Under the pieces are notes generated by a model. The model saw only the letters and a program-made list of their open reading frames with translations. It was not told where the DNA came from and did no database searches. Made by a program: the position numbers and the translations under genes. This document shows, one piece after another, positions 52,100 to 62,000 of a DNA stretch of 64,000 nt; position 1 is the first letter of the stretch; each line of letters begins with the position of its first letter. Origin of the DNA: Clostridia bacterium (GTDB lineage: Bacteria > Bacillota > Clostridia > Oscillospirales > Acutalibacteraceae); the NCBI GenBank assembly GCA_017452785.1, contig JAFTLT010000009.1:124001-188000 (forward strand). The letters are read 5' to 3'.

Positions 52100-54184
52100 A
52101 TGAAAAACTTATTCAAAAAACTTTTAGTTCCTGCCCTTATGGTGTTTGCAATTGTTTGTGCTTCACCTATGGCAAATGCCGCCGACTATCCTTTTTCATA
52201 TGAAGTTAGAGACGGTGGAGTAGTAATTGTTGCTGGCAAGGCCGATTATGTAGGTGAAGTTGTAATTCCTGAAAAGATTGACGGAGTTCCTGTAACAATT
52301 ATTTCTGACGGTGCTTTCTACGGTGCTGAAGATGTAACAGCTGTTAAGCTTCCCGCATCACTTAAGACAATCGGTAACTCAGCTTTTGAGGGCTGCGTTA
52401 CAATTGAAGAAATCGTAATTCCTGACAGCGTAACTTCAGTTGGCGAAGGTGCATTTGCATCATGTGCTTCACTTAAGAGCGTAAGCATCGGTAAAGGTAT
52501 CGACGCAATCAGCAAAGGCATGTTTGAGGGATGCTCATCATTAAACGGAGTTATTCTTCCCGATAACATCAAGACTATTGATGAATATGCATTCAGCTGC
52601 TGCGACAGTCTTGAAACAATTGCTGTTTATCCTCACGTAACTAAAGTTGGTAACTATGCATTTTATGACTGCGATTCACTCGCAAAGATTGCACTTCCCG
52701 AAACAATTACAGTTATCGGTGAAGGTACTTTTGCAGAATGTGAAAAGTTAGCATCAGTTTCACTTCATAACACAGTAACTGAGATTGAAGCTCTTGCATT
52801 TGACGGCTGTGACAAAATGACGGTTTATTACACCGGCTCAATGGCAGCATGGGCACACATTGCAATTGAAGAAGAAGGCAATGACCCTCTCACAACTGCA
52901 ACAATTGCTGTTGGTCATAAGCACGACAATAAAGAGGATGTTCTTGTTACACCCACATGCACAGAAAAAGGTATCGGTGATTTCTCTTGCGAATGTGGCT
53001 ATGCATATAAGGGTGAAATCCCTGCATTGGGTCACAGCAAGGTTAACATTCCCGAAATTCCTGCTACCTGCACTACTGCAGGCTCAACTTCAGGTGAAGA
53101 GTGTTCAAGATGCCACGTTATCCTTACTCAGCCTCAGACAATTCCTGCTCCCGGACATGCAGAAGTAGTTGATGCAGCTGTTGAACCCACATGCACAGAA
53201 GAAGGTAAGACAAGAGGTAGCCACTGCGATGCTTGCGGTGAAGTTTTTGTTAAGCAGGAAATCATTGAAAAGAAGCCTCATAATGATACACACGAAATCA
53301 CTAAGGCAACAACCTCCAAAAACGGTAAGAAGATATCAACCTGTAAGGATTGCGGTGATGTAAGAACAACAATTCTTTACAATGTTTCACAGTTTAAGCT
53401 TGCTGACACTTCATATGCTTACACAGGTAAGGTTATAACTCCTACTGTGACTGTTAAGGACAGTGACGGTAACACCCTCAAGGAAGATGTTGATTACACA
53501 GTTACATATCCCGAAGGCAGAAAGGCAATCGGTAAGTATACTGTTAAAGTTACCCTCAAGGGTGACTATTCAGGCAGCAAGAAGGTTTCCTTTACAATCA
53601 CACCTGCAAAGACAGCTAAGATTACAAGCAAGACAACAGATAAATCAGTTGCTCTTACATGGGATGCAGTAAAGGGTGCAACCGGCTACAGAGTTTATGT
53701 GTATAAGACAGTTGCCGGCAAAACAAGAGTAAAGCTCGCTTCAGTAACAGGCAAGACAACATATACTGCTCTTAAGGACTATAACGGCAAGGCACTCAAG
53801 GCAGGCGAGACATATAAGTTTGCTATTCAGGCTTATAAGAAGTATAAAGACGGCACAGTTATCTATGCTAAGAACGGTGTTGCATATACAGTTACAATTC
53901 CTCCCACAACTCCCACAAGCCTTAAGGTTACATCAACTGCAAAGGGTAAGGTTAACCTTTCATGGACAAACGTTGCAGGTGAGGACGGATATACTGTATT
54001 CTACTCAACATCAAAGAATGGCACCTATAAGAAGCTCAACGGCACTAAGGCTGATGTTGCAAAGCTCACAGCAAGCCTCACAAGCGGCAAGACCTACTAT
54101 TTCAAGGTCAGAGCATATTGCGCAGGCACTGACGGCAACGTAAGAAGCGGCTATTCACCTGTTAAGAGTGTTAAGGTTAAATAA
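52100..54184 (+). CDS. Secreted BspA-like leucine-rich-repeat/FN3 protein
   Basis: This 694-aa protein has a signal peptide (residues 1-27, ANA before ADYP) and then about seven LRR_5/BspA repeats of ~23 residues over about 45-255 (pattern IPDSVTSVGEGAFASCASLKS). Two C-x2-C modules with the form PTCTEKG...CECG and ATCTTAG...CSRC, plus a third PTCTEEG...CDACG and a CKDCG, span about 280-410. An Ig-like domain follows (SYAYTGKVITPTVTV), then two FN3-like domains (ALTWDAVKGATGYRVYVY; LSWTNVAGEDGYTVFYS). No LPxTG, SLH or dockerin is visible. Such proteins bind host or polysaccharide surfaces in gut Firmicutes; the partner here is unknown. GGTGA precedes ATG 52100. Confidence 0.9.
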   Translation: MKNLFKKLLVPALMVFAIVCASPMANAADYPFSYEVRDGGVVIVAGKADYVGEVVIPEKIDGVPVTIISDGAFYGAEDVTAVKLPASLKTIGNSAFEGCVTIEEIVIPDSVTSVGEGAFASCASLKSVSIGKGIDAISKGMFEGCSSLNGVILPDNIKTIDEYAFSCCDSLETIAVYPHVTKVGNYAFYDCDSLAKIALPETITVIGEGTFAECEKLASVSLHNTVTEIEALAFDGCDKMTVYYTGSMAAWAHIAIEEEGNDPLTTATIAVGHKHDNKEDVLVTPTCTEKGIGDFSCECGYAYKGEIPALGHSKVNIPEIPATCTTAGSTSGEECSRCHVILTQPQTIPAPGHAEVVDAAVEPTCTEEGKTRGSHCDACGEVFVKQEIIEKKPHNDTHEITKATTSKNGKKISTCKDCGDVRTTILYNVSQFKLADTSYAYTGKVITPTVTVKDSDGNTLKEDVDYTVTYPEGRKAIGKYTVKVTLKGDYSGSKKVSFTITPAKTAKITSKTTDKSVALTWDAVKGATGYRVYVYKTVAGKTRVKLASVTGKTTYTALKDYNGKALKAGETYKFAIQAYKKYKDGTVIYAKNGVAYTVTIPPTTPTSLKVTSTAKGKVNLSWTNVAGEDGYTVFYSTSKNGTYKKLNGTKADVAKLTASLTSGKTYYFKVRAYCAGTDGNVRSGYSPVKSVKVK

Positions 54185-54200
54185 CCGAAACTGAATATTA

Positions 54201-54233
54201 AAGCTCCGGAGTTAATCTTCGGGGCTTTCTTTT
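54201..54233 (+). terminator. Terminator after the BspA-like gene
   Basis: An 11-bp stem, AAGCTCCGGAG with CTTCGGGGCTT (two G-U pairs), is followed by TCTTTTAT. Confidence 0.85.
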
Positions 54234-54402
54234 ATGTACGCGGGGCAGGAGAGTACCGCTATTTTTGCCATATTCCGCCAAATAAGGAGGTTTTACTGTT
54301 TTGATGGGAAAGACGCTTGTGCCGTCCTTTTTATCGAGCCAGTCCTCGTTTTTGCACAGCCCTTTTTGTTTTCCGCCGGGCAAGCGGTAGATTTTGGATA
54401 TG
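54234..54402. other. Unassigned G+C-richer intergenic segment
   Basis: This stretch is visibly richer in G+C than its flanks (for example CCGCCGGGCAAGCGG near 54373). It is open in one frame on each strand (61 codons minus, 80 codons plus), but neither frame has a Shine-Dalgarno, recognisable domain or normal codon use. I read it as a remnant or dispersed intergenic element rather than a gene. Confidence 0.35.
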
Positions 54403-54428
54403 AAAAAAGCACCCGATTAAAGGTGCTT
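54403..54428 (-). terminator. Terminator after the 35-aa peptide gene
   Basis: On the minus strand AAGCACC pairs with GGGTGCTT around TTTAATC and runs into TTTTTT. It begins 4-5 bases after the peptide stop. Confidence 0.85.
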
Positions 54429-54431
54429 AAG

Positions 54432-54539
54432 TCAACTATTGTGTTTTTCTTTCAGTATAAATATCAGCAAGGCTAATAACATAACAACTATGCTGATAAT
54501 ATAAACTGATATTTTGTATTTCATATAGAAGTCAAGCAT
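54432..54539 (-). CDS. Small single-helix membrane peptide, 35 aa
   Basis: The translation begins MLDFYMKYKISVYIISIVV, continues with more aliphatic residues and ends ILKEKHNS. The core from about residue 9 to 29 is a single hydrophobic helix with a short basic tail. AAAGGAG lies 9 bases before the ATG, and a terminator follows closely, so it has the layout of a real small gene. It sits just after the terminator of the MuF-53-aa unit. Candidates are a type I toxin-like peptide, a holin remnant or a phage-associated regulator; none is proved. Confidence 0.55.
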   Translation of the reverse strand: MLDFYMKYKISVYIISIVVMLLALLIFILKEKHNS

Positions 54540-54560
54540 TTTATCAACTCCTTTTTGGGT

Positions 54561-54593
54561 ATAAGAAAACCGCCCTCATAACGAAAGCGGTTT
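54561..54593 (-). terminator. Terminator after the 53-aa gene
   Basis: On the minus strand AAACCGC pairs with GCGGTTT across a 13-base loop and is followed by TCTTAT. It closes the MuF-53-aa unit. Confidence 0.7.
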
Positions 54594-54601
54594 AATATAA
54601 G

Positions 54602-54763
54602 TTATTTAAGCCTATCAAGTTCTTCAGCAGATAAATCTTCAAACCTTTTGCCAGTCTCTTTTAAGTACTCACAAACCTTAGGTATATTATAACCGAATGA
54701 TTTTAATTCTGTTTGTTCTTTATTTCCAACAACAAAGTTATCGCAATCAGAAATCTTTTTCAC
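54602..54763 (-). CDS. Small acidic protein, 53 aa, coupled to the MuF-GNAT gene
   Basis: The start is GTG 54763 with an ideal GGAGG 8 bases upstream, the RBS lying within the end of the MuF gene. The translation starts MKKISDCDNFVVGNKEQT, has SFGYNIPKVCEYLKETG in the middle and ends FEDLSAEELDRLK. It is soluble and helical by appearance, with no membrane segment. It begins 5 bases after the stop codon of the phage head/GNAT protein, so the two are translationally coupled. By analogy with MuF polymorphic toxins it could be an immunity protein, but this is inference; I do not recognise the family. Confidence 0.65.
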   Translation of the reverse strand: MKKISDCDNFVVGNKEQTELKSFGYNIPKVCEYLKETGKRFEDLSAEELDRLK

Positions 54764-54768
54764 AAGTA

Positions 54769-55890
54769 TTACCTCCACTCAAAATTATAAGTATCTAAGA
54801 TGTTTTTTATTGCGTTACCCTCAAGTAAAAACCTATATGGATTTTCTCTTGTTGGTATCGGTATAGCTTTAAATTCATTTACAAAGAATTTAAACAACTC
54901 TTTGTTTGCTGCATCTGCATATATATAACCGCCAAATCCGTTTTTTATTGATTCTTGTGCAGCAATCGCAAACAAGTGACCGCCAACCCCATTGTATTTT
55001 TTCATTGGATTGTTTTTGGTTATGCGATTATGTGGAGCTGCATTGCCCCAAAACATATATGTAGCATATGCGGCATCATCGTTTTTCAGAGCAATCAAGC
55101 CTTCAATTTCGTCACTACCTTTAACGCGTAGTGCAAAAACTTTGCTATCCTTAGGTGGATGATTCCAAGGAAAATCCCAACCATATTTTTCAGTACATTT
55201 AGATAATTTTCTAAAGTCAGTTATTTGTTCAACATCTGTATCGACAATTCTACCTGTACTATTTTCTTTTAAACAAGGAACAAGTTCATCTATGTCAATA
55301 CTGATTATACCACTTTCTGCCGAATTGTCAACCGATTTCTGCTTCCATTCAGCATAAGTCATATCACTTGGCACAGCGTAAGCCTTGCCGTCTTTATCCC
55401 TTGCAAACCTCTGACCAACACCCACCATATCTTCATAATACGGTGCAGTTGTACCTCTGCACCAGGGGTGAAAAGGCGGTGCTGTAGTGCCTGACTGCAT
55501 CTTGTTTACAGGGAAGACCTTGCCATCCATTTCACCGCACAACGGACAGGTGATATGGTCAAGTGTTTCAACAACCTCATATTCGTCTGCACCTAATTCT
55601 TTATAGCACTCTTTTTGTGATTCGGTGGCGAAGTGTGCACTTTCCGTCATAACGACACGGCCTGCGTTGCTTTTTGAGGTCTGAAGCTGTTTTGCAACTC
55701 TGTCAATGGTCTTTCTCGGTGCTTCACCTGTTGCTACCATTCGGGTGATTTCCTGATTAAGAACTTCAACGAGCTTCGCTTTATCAGTCCAACAACGTGC
55801 AATGAAAGTCTGATTATCCACAGTCCAAGGAGTATTCAGCACCTTTTCAAGTTTAACTCTGTCAATACTCTGCAGAGAGAAACCTACACT
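54769..55890 (-). pseudogene. Truncated phage MuF/SPP1-gp7 head protein with C-terminal GNAT-like domain
   Basis: The frame is open from an in-frame TGA at 55891-55893 to 54769; the first possible start is GTG 55842 (357 aa). The N-terminal ~150 residues match the C-terminal half of Mu-F/SPP1 gp7 minor head proteins: SIDRVKLEKVLNTPWT, QTSKSNAGRVVMTESAHF, then CPLCGEMDGKVFPV and PPFHPWCRGTTAPYYED. The remaining ~170 residues, after a linker, look like a GNAT acyltransferase: VFALRVKGSDEIEGLIAL, then the P-loop-like YNGVGGHLFAIAAQESI and GFGGYIYADAANKELFKFF. The head-protein N-terminus and all other phage genes are missing, so packaging function is lost, while the C-terminal domain could still be made. 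Confidence 0.75.
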
Positions 55891-55939
55891 TCATTGATTT
55901 GGCGGTAAGTTACTACTCTCTCAAAATTACCTCTTCGCC

Positions 55940-55971
55940 ATTCATAATTCCTCATTCATAAATTCATAATT
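55940..55971. repeat. ATTCATAA direct repeats at the phage-fragment boundary
   Basis: ATTCATAATT occurs at 55940-55949 and 55962-55971, with ATTCATAA at 55954-55961. The cluster lies about 50 bases from the point where the phage gene is cut off. Confidence 0.55.
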
Positions 55972-55991
55972 AACTCCGTCGGCAGAGTACC

Positions 55992-56026
55992 AAAAAGGCC
56001 ACTGCAAAAACGCAGTAGCCTTTTTT
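55992..56026. terminator. Bidirectional terminator after the giant gene
   Basis: A stem of AAAAAGGC...GCCTTTTTT with an inner CACTGC/GCAGT pairing around AAAAAC is symmetrical. On the minus strand it ends the giant gene 15-16 bases after its stop. Confidence 0.85.
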
Positions 56027-56041
56027 CCATTTTTAACTCTA

Positions 56042-59000
56042 TTAGAAGAGGTTTTTGAAGAAGTCGGCAATCTTTCTGAACCATTCAGCGATTTTCTTGA
56101 AGAATGCGATAAATCCGTTAGGTGCAAGACCTTCTTCAGTATCCAAAACATCTTCAAATGTGTCAGAACCAAGGAGTTCATCAAGAAGCTCCCAAGCTGT
56201 GGGGCTCTTTGTCTTGAGCTTATCCATAGCCTTCTGCCATTCAGAGTTGAGGTCCTTGACGCCGTCAGCGGTTTCGCCAACACCGATGTCAGTGCCGTAG
56301 AAGAGGTAGTAAACTGTTGCCAATGCCTTATCCATGCCGAGATAAGTTTCAGTTGTGCATTCAGCTATGACATGAAGCACGCCTCTTACATATTTTTCAG
56401 CTTCTTCATTCATGCCGAGATAATCCTTGAGAAGACCGATAAACGTCTCTCTGTTATCCTCGGTCATAAGGAAGGTTATGAGCAGTCTCATTATGATAGT
56501 TACCATTTCAGCCTTTGCTGTTTCTGACTGATAAACCATCTTATAAGCTGTTTTTCCGTTTGCTGACTCATAGGAAACAAGTTTACCTACTGTAAGCTCA
56601 GCAATAGTGTTAAGGTCTATGCCTGTGAATTCATAGCCTGTGCTTTCCTTGATTGCTTCAATAGCATATTCAAAGAGGCTCTCGAAGGTTACTTCGTCAA
56701 GTCTTACACCAATGAGCTCATAAAGGTCAACTTCAACAAGAGGCTCAAGAGCACCAAGAAGAGTGTAAACTGCATTCAGTGCGTTCTTAAAGCAGGTGTC
56801 AAGTCCGTTTGAATTAATGAAATAGATGATTGCGGGAAGCATTTCAAGAATTTCATCAGCAGGCTGAGCCATAATTGCATCGAGTCTGTCAAACAGCGGA
56901 TTAAGAATTGCAGTAAGAAGTGCATTTTCATCAGCGTCTGCAGCGGCATAGTAAGCATCGGGAGTGAGAATATTTTCACAGCCGAGAACCTCAAGCAGGG
57001 GAATGATACCGTATGCATAGCCCTCTGCGCCAAGCAGTGTGATAAGGTCATTCTTTTCTTCGTCAGTAAAGAATGAGAAGTCTTCATTGCAAAGTGCCCA
57101 TTTAAGCACGGGGTAGATAGGAGTAATTATCTGACAAATTGTCTGAGTGAAGAGTGTACGGTCATCTTCAAACTGCGGGATAGACATTGTGCTCCATGCA
57201 TCAAGATCAACGCCGATTGAAGTCTTGATAAGAGCTTTAATATGCTGAGCACCGTCAAGAGCATTGATTTCATTTGTGAGTGAAAGCATTGCATCGAGAA
57301 TAGCCTGAGCATTTTTGCTGTTATAAAGTGAGCCGTTGATTGCAGTGTTCAGGAGCTCTTTGAGGCTATCAACAGTTATGCCGTCAATTTCAATGCCGAG
57401 AAGATAGATGATGTTATCGATGAATTCATCAATGTTATCAGCAATATACTGTGCCATTTCTTCTGTATAAAGAGGACCGTACTGGTGGTCTGCATAAAGC
57501 TCTGAGCTTTCCATAGCTGAGAAAGTGAAGTCTGTATCAGCCTTATCCTTATACATATAAGAGATTTCCTGCATATCAGCTTTTCTCAGATTGAGAATAT
57601 TGAGAATTGCTGTGTAAACATCTTCGCCAAAGAGAGATTTGATGTTTTCTTCGTTGTCACCGAGCTCGATAACCTGAATGAATACTGTGATAATCAGTGT
57701 GAGCATATCTTTTCTGTCAAGGTCACTGTTATAGCTCATCTTGTAAGCATATTCACCGCTGACTGACTGATATGTCTTTATTGTACCGACGCAAAGACCG
57801 CCGAACAGATCCTTAACGGGTGTGAGGTCAAGGTCAGTTGCTTCTTCAATAAGACCAACAAGTGCAACGAATGAAAGGTCGTTAAGATCAATGCCGATAA
57901 GGTCATTAATGTTAATTTCAGCACCAAGACCGCTGAGTGACTCAATAAGAGCATATGCTGCACTGAGTGTGTTGTAAAGTGAAGCTGTAAGACCGTCTGC
58001 ATTCAGGAAATAAATTACATTGGGAAGCACCTCAAGAATCTTGTTTGCCGGGTCTGAGAGTATATCATCAAGACGGGCAAATGCGGAATTGAGAATAAGC
58101 TCGGTAGCATTTACTTCTGTGCCGTCGGGAAGGTTTTCACAGCCGAGAGCTTCAAGCATGAGAGCTATGCCGTTCTTATAGCCTTCTGCACCTTTTATTG
58201 TGATGATGTCGTTGTAAACATATTCGCCGTTTTCGTCAACATCTGTGCCGGTGAAGAATGCGTAATCTTCGCCGAAGAGAAGCCAATTAACAATGCCGTC
58301 AACATAGCCGAGAATTTTAACAAGTTCAGCTGTGAATTCATCAGCTGAGTCAACACCTTCTGGAGCAACATAAGCATCAAGTGCTGCAAAGTCAACGCCG
58401 AGGATTGTGTCTGCTGCATTGAGAAGGGTCTTATCAATATCTTTAAGAAGATCTGAAATACCGTCAGCAATTGCCTGTGCGTTTTCAGTTGTGTAAATGT
58501 TTACACTGTCAGAGAGCATATCAGCAAGATTTGTATATTTCTCCTCGCTGATAAGTGTAACGATCTGTGAAACTATATCGTCAAGGTTGTCATTAAGATA
58601 TGCTGCACTGCTTTCTGTCCAGTTGTTGGGATAAGTAACAGCATAAATTGTGGGCTCAATATTAACGCCTGTGTCAAAGTCGTAATCAGTGAAGTCATGC
58701 TCCTCACCGAAGTAGTACATCCAGTCAACTGTCTTTGTTTCAGGGTCAGTGCCGTTGAATACTGCGAGAAGTGAAGCTGTGAAGTTCTCTGCGCCGATGA
58801 GTGCGTCAAATGCTTCTGCGTTTCCTTCTGCTTCGAGCATTTCGAGCATATAGCTGATAATAACAGTGATCATATCAGCTCTGTCAAATGTTCCTTCAGT
58901 GTAAGCACCCTTCTTACCCGTGCCGACAAATGCGCTTGCTGATGTATATTTGGTACCAATGATTGTGCATACATCATAAATAAGAGTCTTGAGTGCACTT

Positions 59001-62000
59001 AGGTTGAGTCCTGTTGCATTTTCAATAAGGCCGACGATTGTATCAACGCCAATGTTTTCAATATCGATTTCTACAGCTTCTTCGCCTTCTTCTGTTTCAG
59101 CGGCAGGAATAAGTGTCAAAAGGTCGATATTATAGATAGGACGAAGTGTATCGAATATTACATAGATAGGATGAAGAAGATTTCTGATTGTTGTTGAAAT
59201 TCCGTCACTTGCGATGTAATAAAGTGCGCCGGGAAGAATGTCAAGGATTTCATTTATAGGATCTGCAGCAAGCTTGTCAAGTCTGTCAATAAGTGAATAA
59301 ATAACAGCCTTGAGTGTATCTTCAGCAGCTAAGCTGTCAAAAGTTTCCTTTGACATAACATCACAGCCAAGTGCCTCAAGCAGAGGTACAATAGCGTTAT
59401 CATAGCCTTCGTTGCCATAGAATGTTACGAGATCATTACCATTAACATCGTTAAAGAGTGTGAGACTTTCATCTGAAAGCAGGAAGCCGTAAAGAGGAGC
59501 AAGAGGGGAGAGTACATCAAGGAGAGCATCGATAAATGCATCTGTGTCACCATCTTCAAAGCCCCAGTTTGTGTCGTCAGATATTTCAGCGTACTTTTGG
59601 AATTCGCTGAGGTCAACACCGAGCTCATTTTTAACTATGTCGATAATCTTGCTTTCAAGCTCTAATGAGCCGAGAGCCTTTGCAATTGCAGTTACATTTG
59701 CATTAGTGTAAATGCCGCTGATTGCCTTTGTTATTTCATCTGAAAGGTCAATTTCTGAGCCTGCAACTGTCATAATTGAGTTGATTATATCTGTGAGATT
59801 TTCGTCAACATAATCAGCTGTATCCTTTGTCCAGTTGTTTGTATGGCTAAGGTAAACAAGTGCTGCGGGGGTGATACCTTCAACTGTGCCGCCGACGCTA
59901 CCGTCATACCATGAGTAATCCTCAAGTGCATATTCTGTCTGATTGAGAAGCTCAATTATTGCAGCAATTGCAAGGTCGGGATTTGTGTAGATGTTTGTGA
60001 TAATATCCTTAAGCTCAGGTGTAAGCTCAGTTTCTGTGCCGTCTTCAGCCGGAACAAACATTGACATGAGAGTCTTTACAAATTCTTCATCACCAAGGCA
60101 TGAAACAAGGTAGTTAAGGAAAGCCATAAAGACATCTGCCTTGTCTGCCTCGAAGTTAATGCGCTTACCGTCTGTACGCTTTGTTGTTGCGTTTTTGTTG
60201 AGCTTTGCGTATGTTATAAACTCACCTGAGTTGAGAATGGGCATATCGTTTACATCAAGACCGGGCATAAATGATGAAAGAAGCATGCCGATAATTGAAC
60301 TGAAGGATGAAATATCAAAGTCGAGTTCAAGTGTGTCTTTTGTGAGGAATGTGTTGAATTCAATGGGATATGTATCCTGAATAACATTGATGCCGAGGTA
60401 AGTATCTTCAACAAGATAGTTAAGGTCAATGTTGAGCTTATCAATTAAATCCCAGAGCTTATCAAAGGGAATTGCATAAGCGAGATTCGGAAGAATGGAT
60501 GCTACTGTGTCAACGGGAGCATTAGCAAGCTTGTTTTCAACGAAATTAATAATCGGATTGAAAATTGCATCAACGAACTGTCTTGAAGTTGTGTAGCCCT
60601 TAACAGTATTGTAATTCTTGATATCGCTTGCGTTGCAGCCGATAGCCTCAAGGATGGGTACAACAACATTTGAGTAACCGGGACATCCGTTTGCTGTTAT
60701 GGTAAGGTCACCTTTGAGTGTAATTGGAAATTCGCCAAGGAAACCTAAATCAACGGTATAAGTTGCACCGCCTGCTTCTTCATAGAAAAGTTCAAGACTG
60801 TCATTGTCAGCCAAGAGTGCCTGAACCAAAGGAAGAATAGCGTCAAACGATTCAGCCATTGCACCAAGGAACTTACTCTTTTTAGCTGTCAGATAATCTG
60901 TGGTTGAAGCGTAGTTTTCAGGTACGATTGAATCTATACCCCAGTCAAGAGTGAGATTGCCGTCTTCGTCTTTAAGTGCATCCCAAGTAGATGCCTTTGA
61001 GAGCTGTGTTTTTGCTGTGCCGTAGCCCGATGCAATATAATCATCAACCTGATTGGGATAGATACCCAGGCCTAATCCTTTTACGATGTCTCTGAGAGGA
61101 TCATAGCTGATGTCAAGAGGTACAGTAACATCAACACCAACAAGGGTTGTTTCAAAATCATAATGAGGAGGAAGTGTGCTGTAAACATCCTCAAGGGCTC
61201 CTACGATTGCAGGATAAACAATGCCCATAAGCATATTAACAAAATCATTTGTATAGAAGTTTTCAGCCATAACTTCCTTGATGAAGTCGCTGAGGAGAAT
61301 ATTTCTGTCAGGATTCTGATCAATGTCAACAAGCTCGGTGAAATCATTGCTTGTAAGGAAATCGTCAAGCTTTTCAATTGTCTTGAGTACGATTTCTTCT
61401 GTTACGTCATAGTTTTCGCCTGCAACTCTTGCCTTGTCTTCATCAGTGGGATAGCGTGTAACAAACACACCGTTTTCATCGTGAAGGTGCTTCTGCTCAT
61501 GGTCTGCAAGTCCGTCTGATGCAATAAACTGATTATATTTAACAAGAATTGTTGAAAGCTTGTTATAGTTTGAACGAAGCTCACTTGAAATAATGGAGGG
61601 GTTATTCTTGTTTATGTAGTCCCAGATGTTTGTTTCAACTCTGCCGATTGCTTCTTTAACTGCAACAAAGTTTTCAAAGTTTACTTCGCCGAAAGCATCG
61701 TAGTAGCCAACTGCTGTATCAACCTCAGCAGTGAGTCTTGCAAGGATAACATCATAGAGTCTTGCAATATAATCATCTATAATATAGCCGAGTGCGTTTT
61801 CACCTTCGCCGAAGATGCTTTCCATTGTGTCAGCGCCGATAAGACCTGTGTACTTTGTATACATCGCATCAAAAGCATCGTCTTTCTTTTCTGCGTTGGG
61901 AAGGTTAGGTGTTGTTTCAGCTACACCCTCACCAATGAGTGTTTCTGTGTCGTACTGGGTAAGGTCATCATAAACAAGAGGAATGAACCACTCATAATAT

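Noticed and set aside
54198-54383. 61-codon minus-strand frame as a gene
   Set aside because: It overlaps the BspA terminator, has no RBS, and its composition reflects the G+C-rich segment rather than coding bias.
54234-54476. 80-codon plus-strand frame as a gene
   Set aside because: No Shine-Dalgarno, starts inside a terminator tail, runs through the opposite-strand terminator and the 35-aa gene, and shows no protein-like pattern.
54432-55890. A complete prophage or integrative element
   Set aside because: Only one truncated head gene and two tiny genes are present; no integrase, terminase, portal, tail or lysis genes and no attachment-site repeat flank it.
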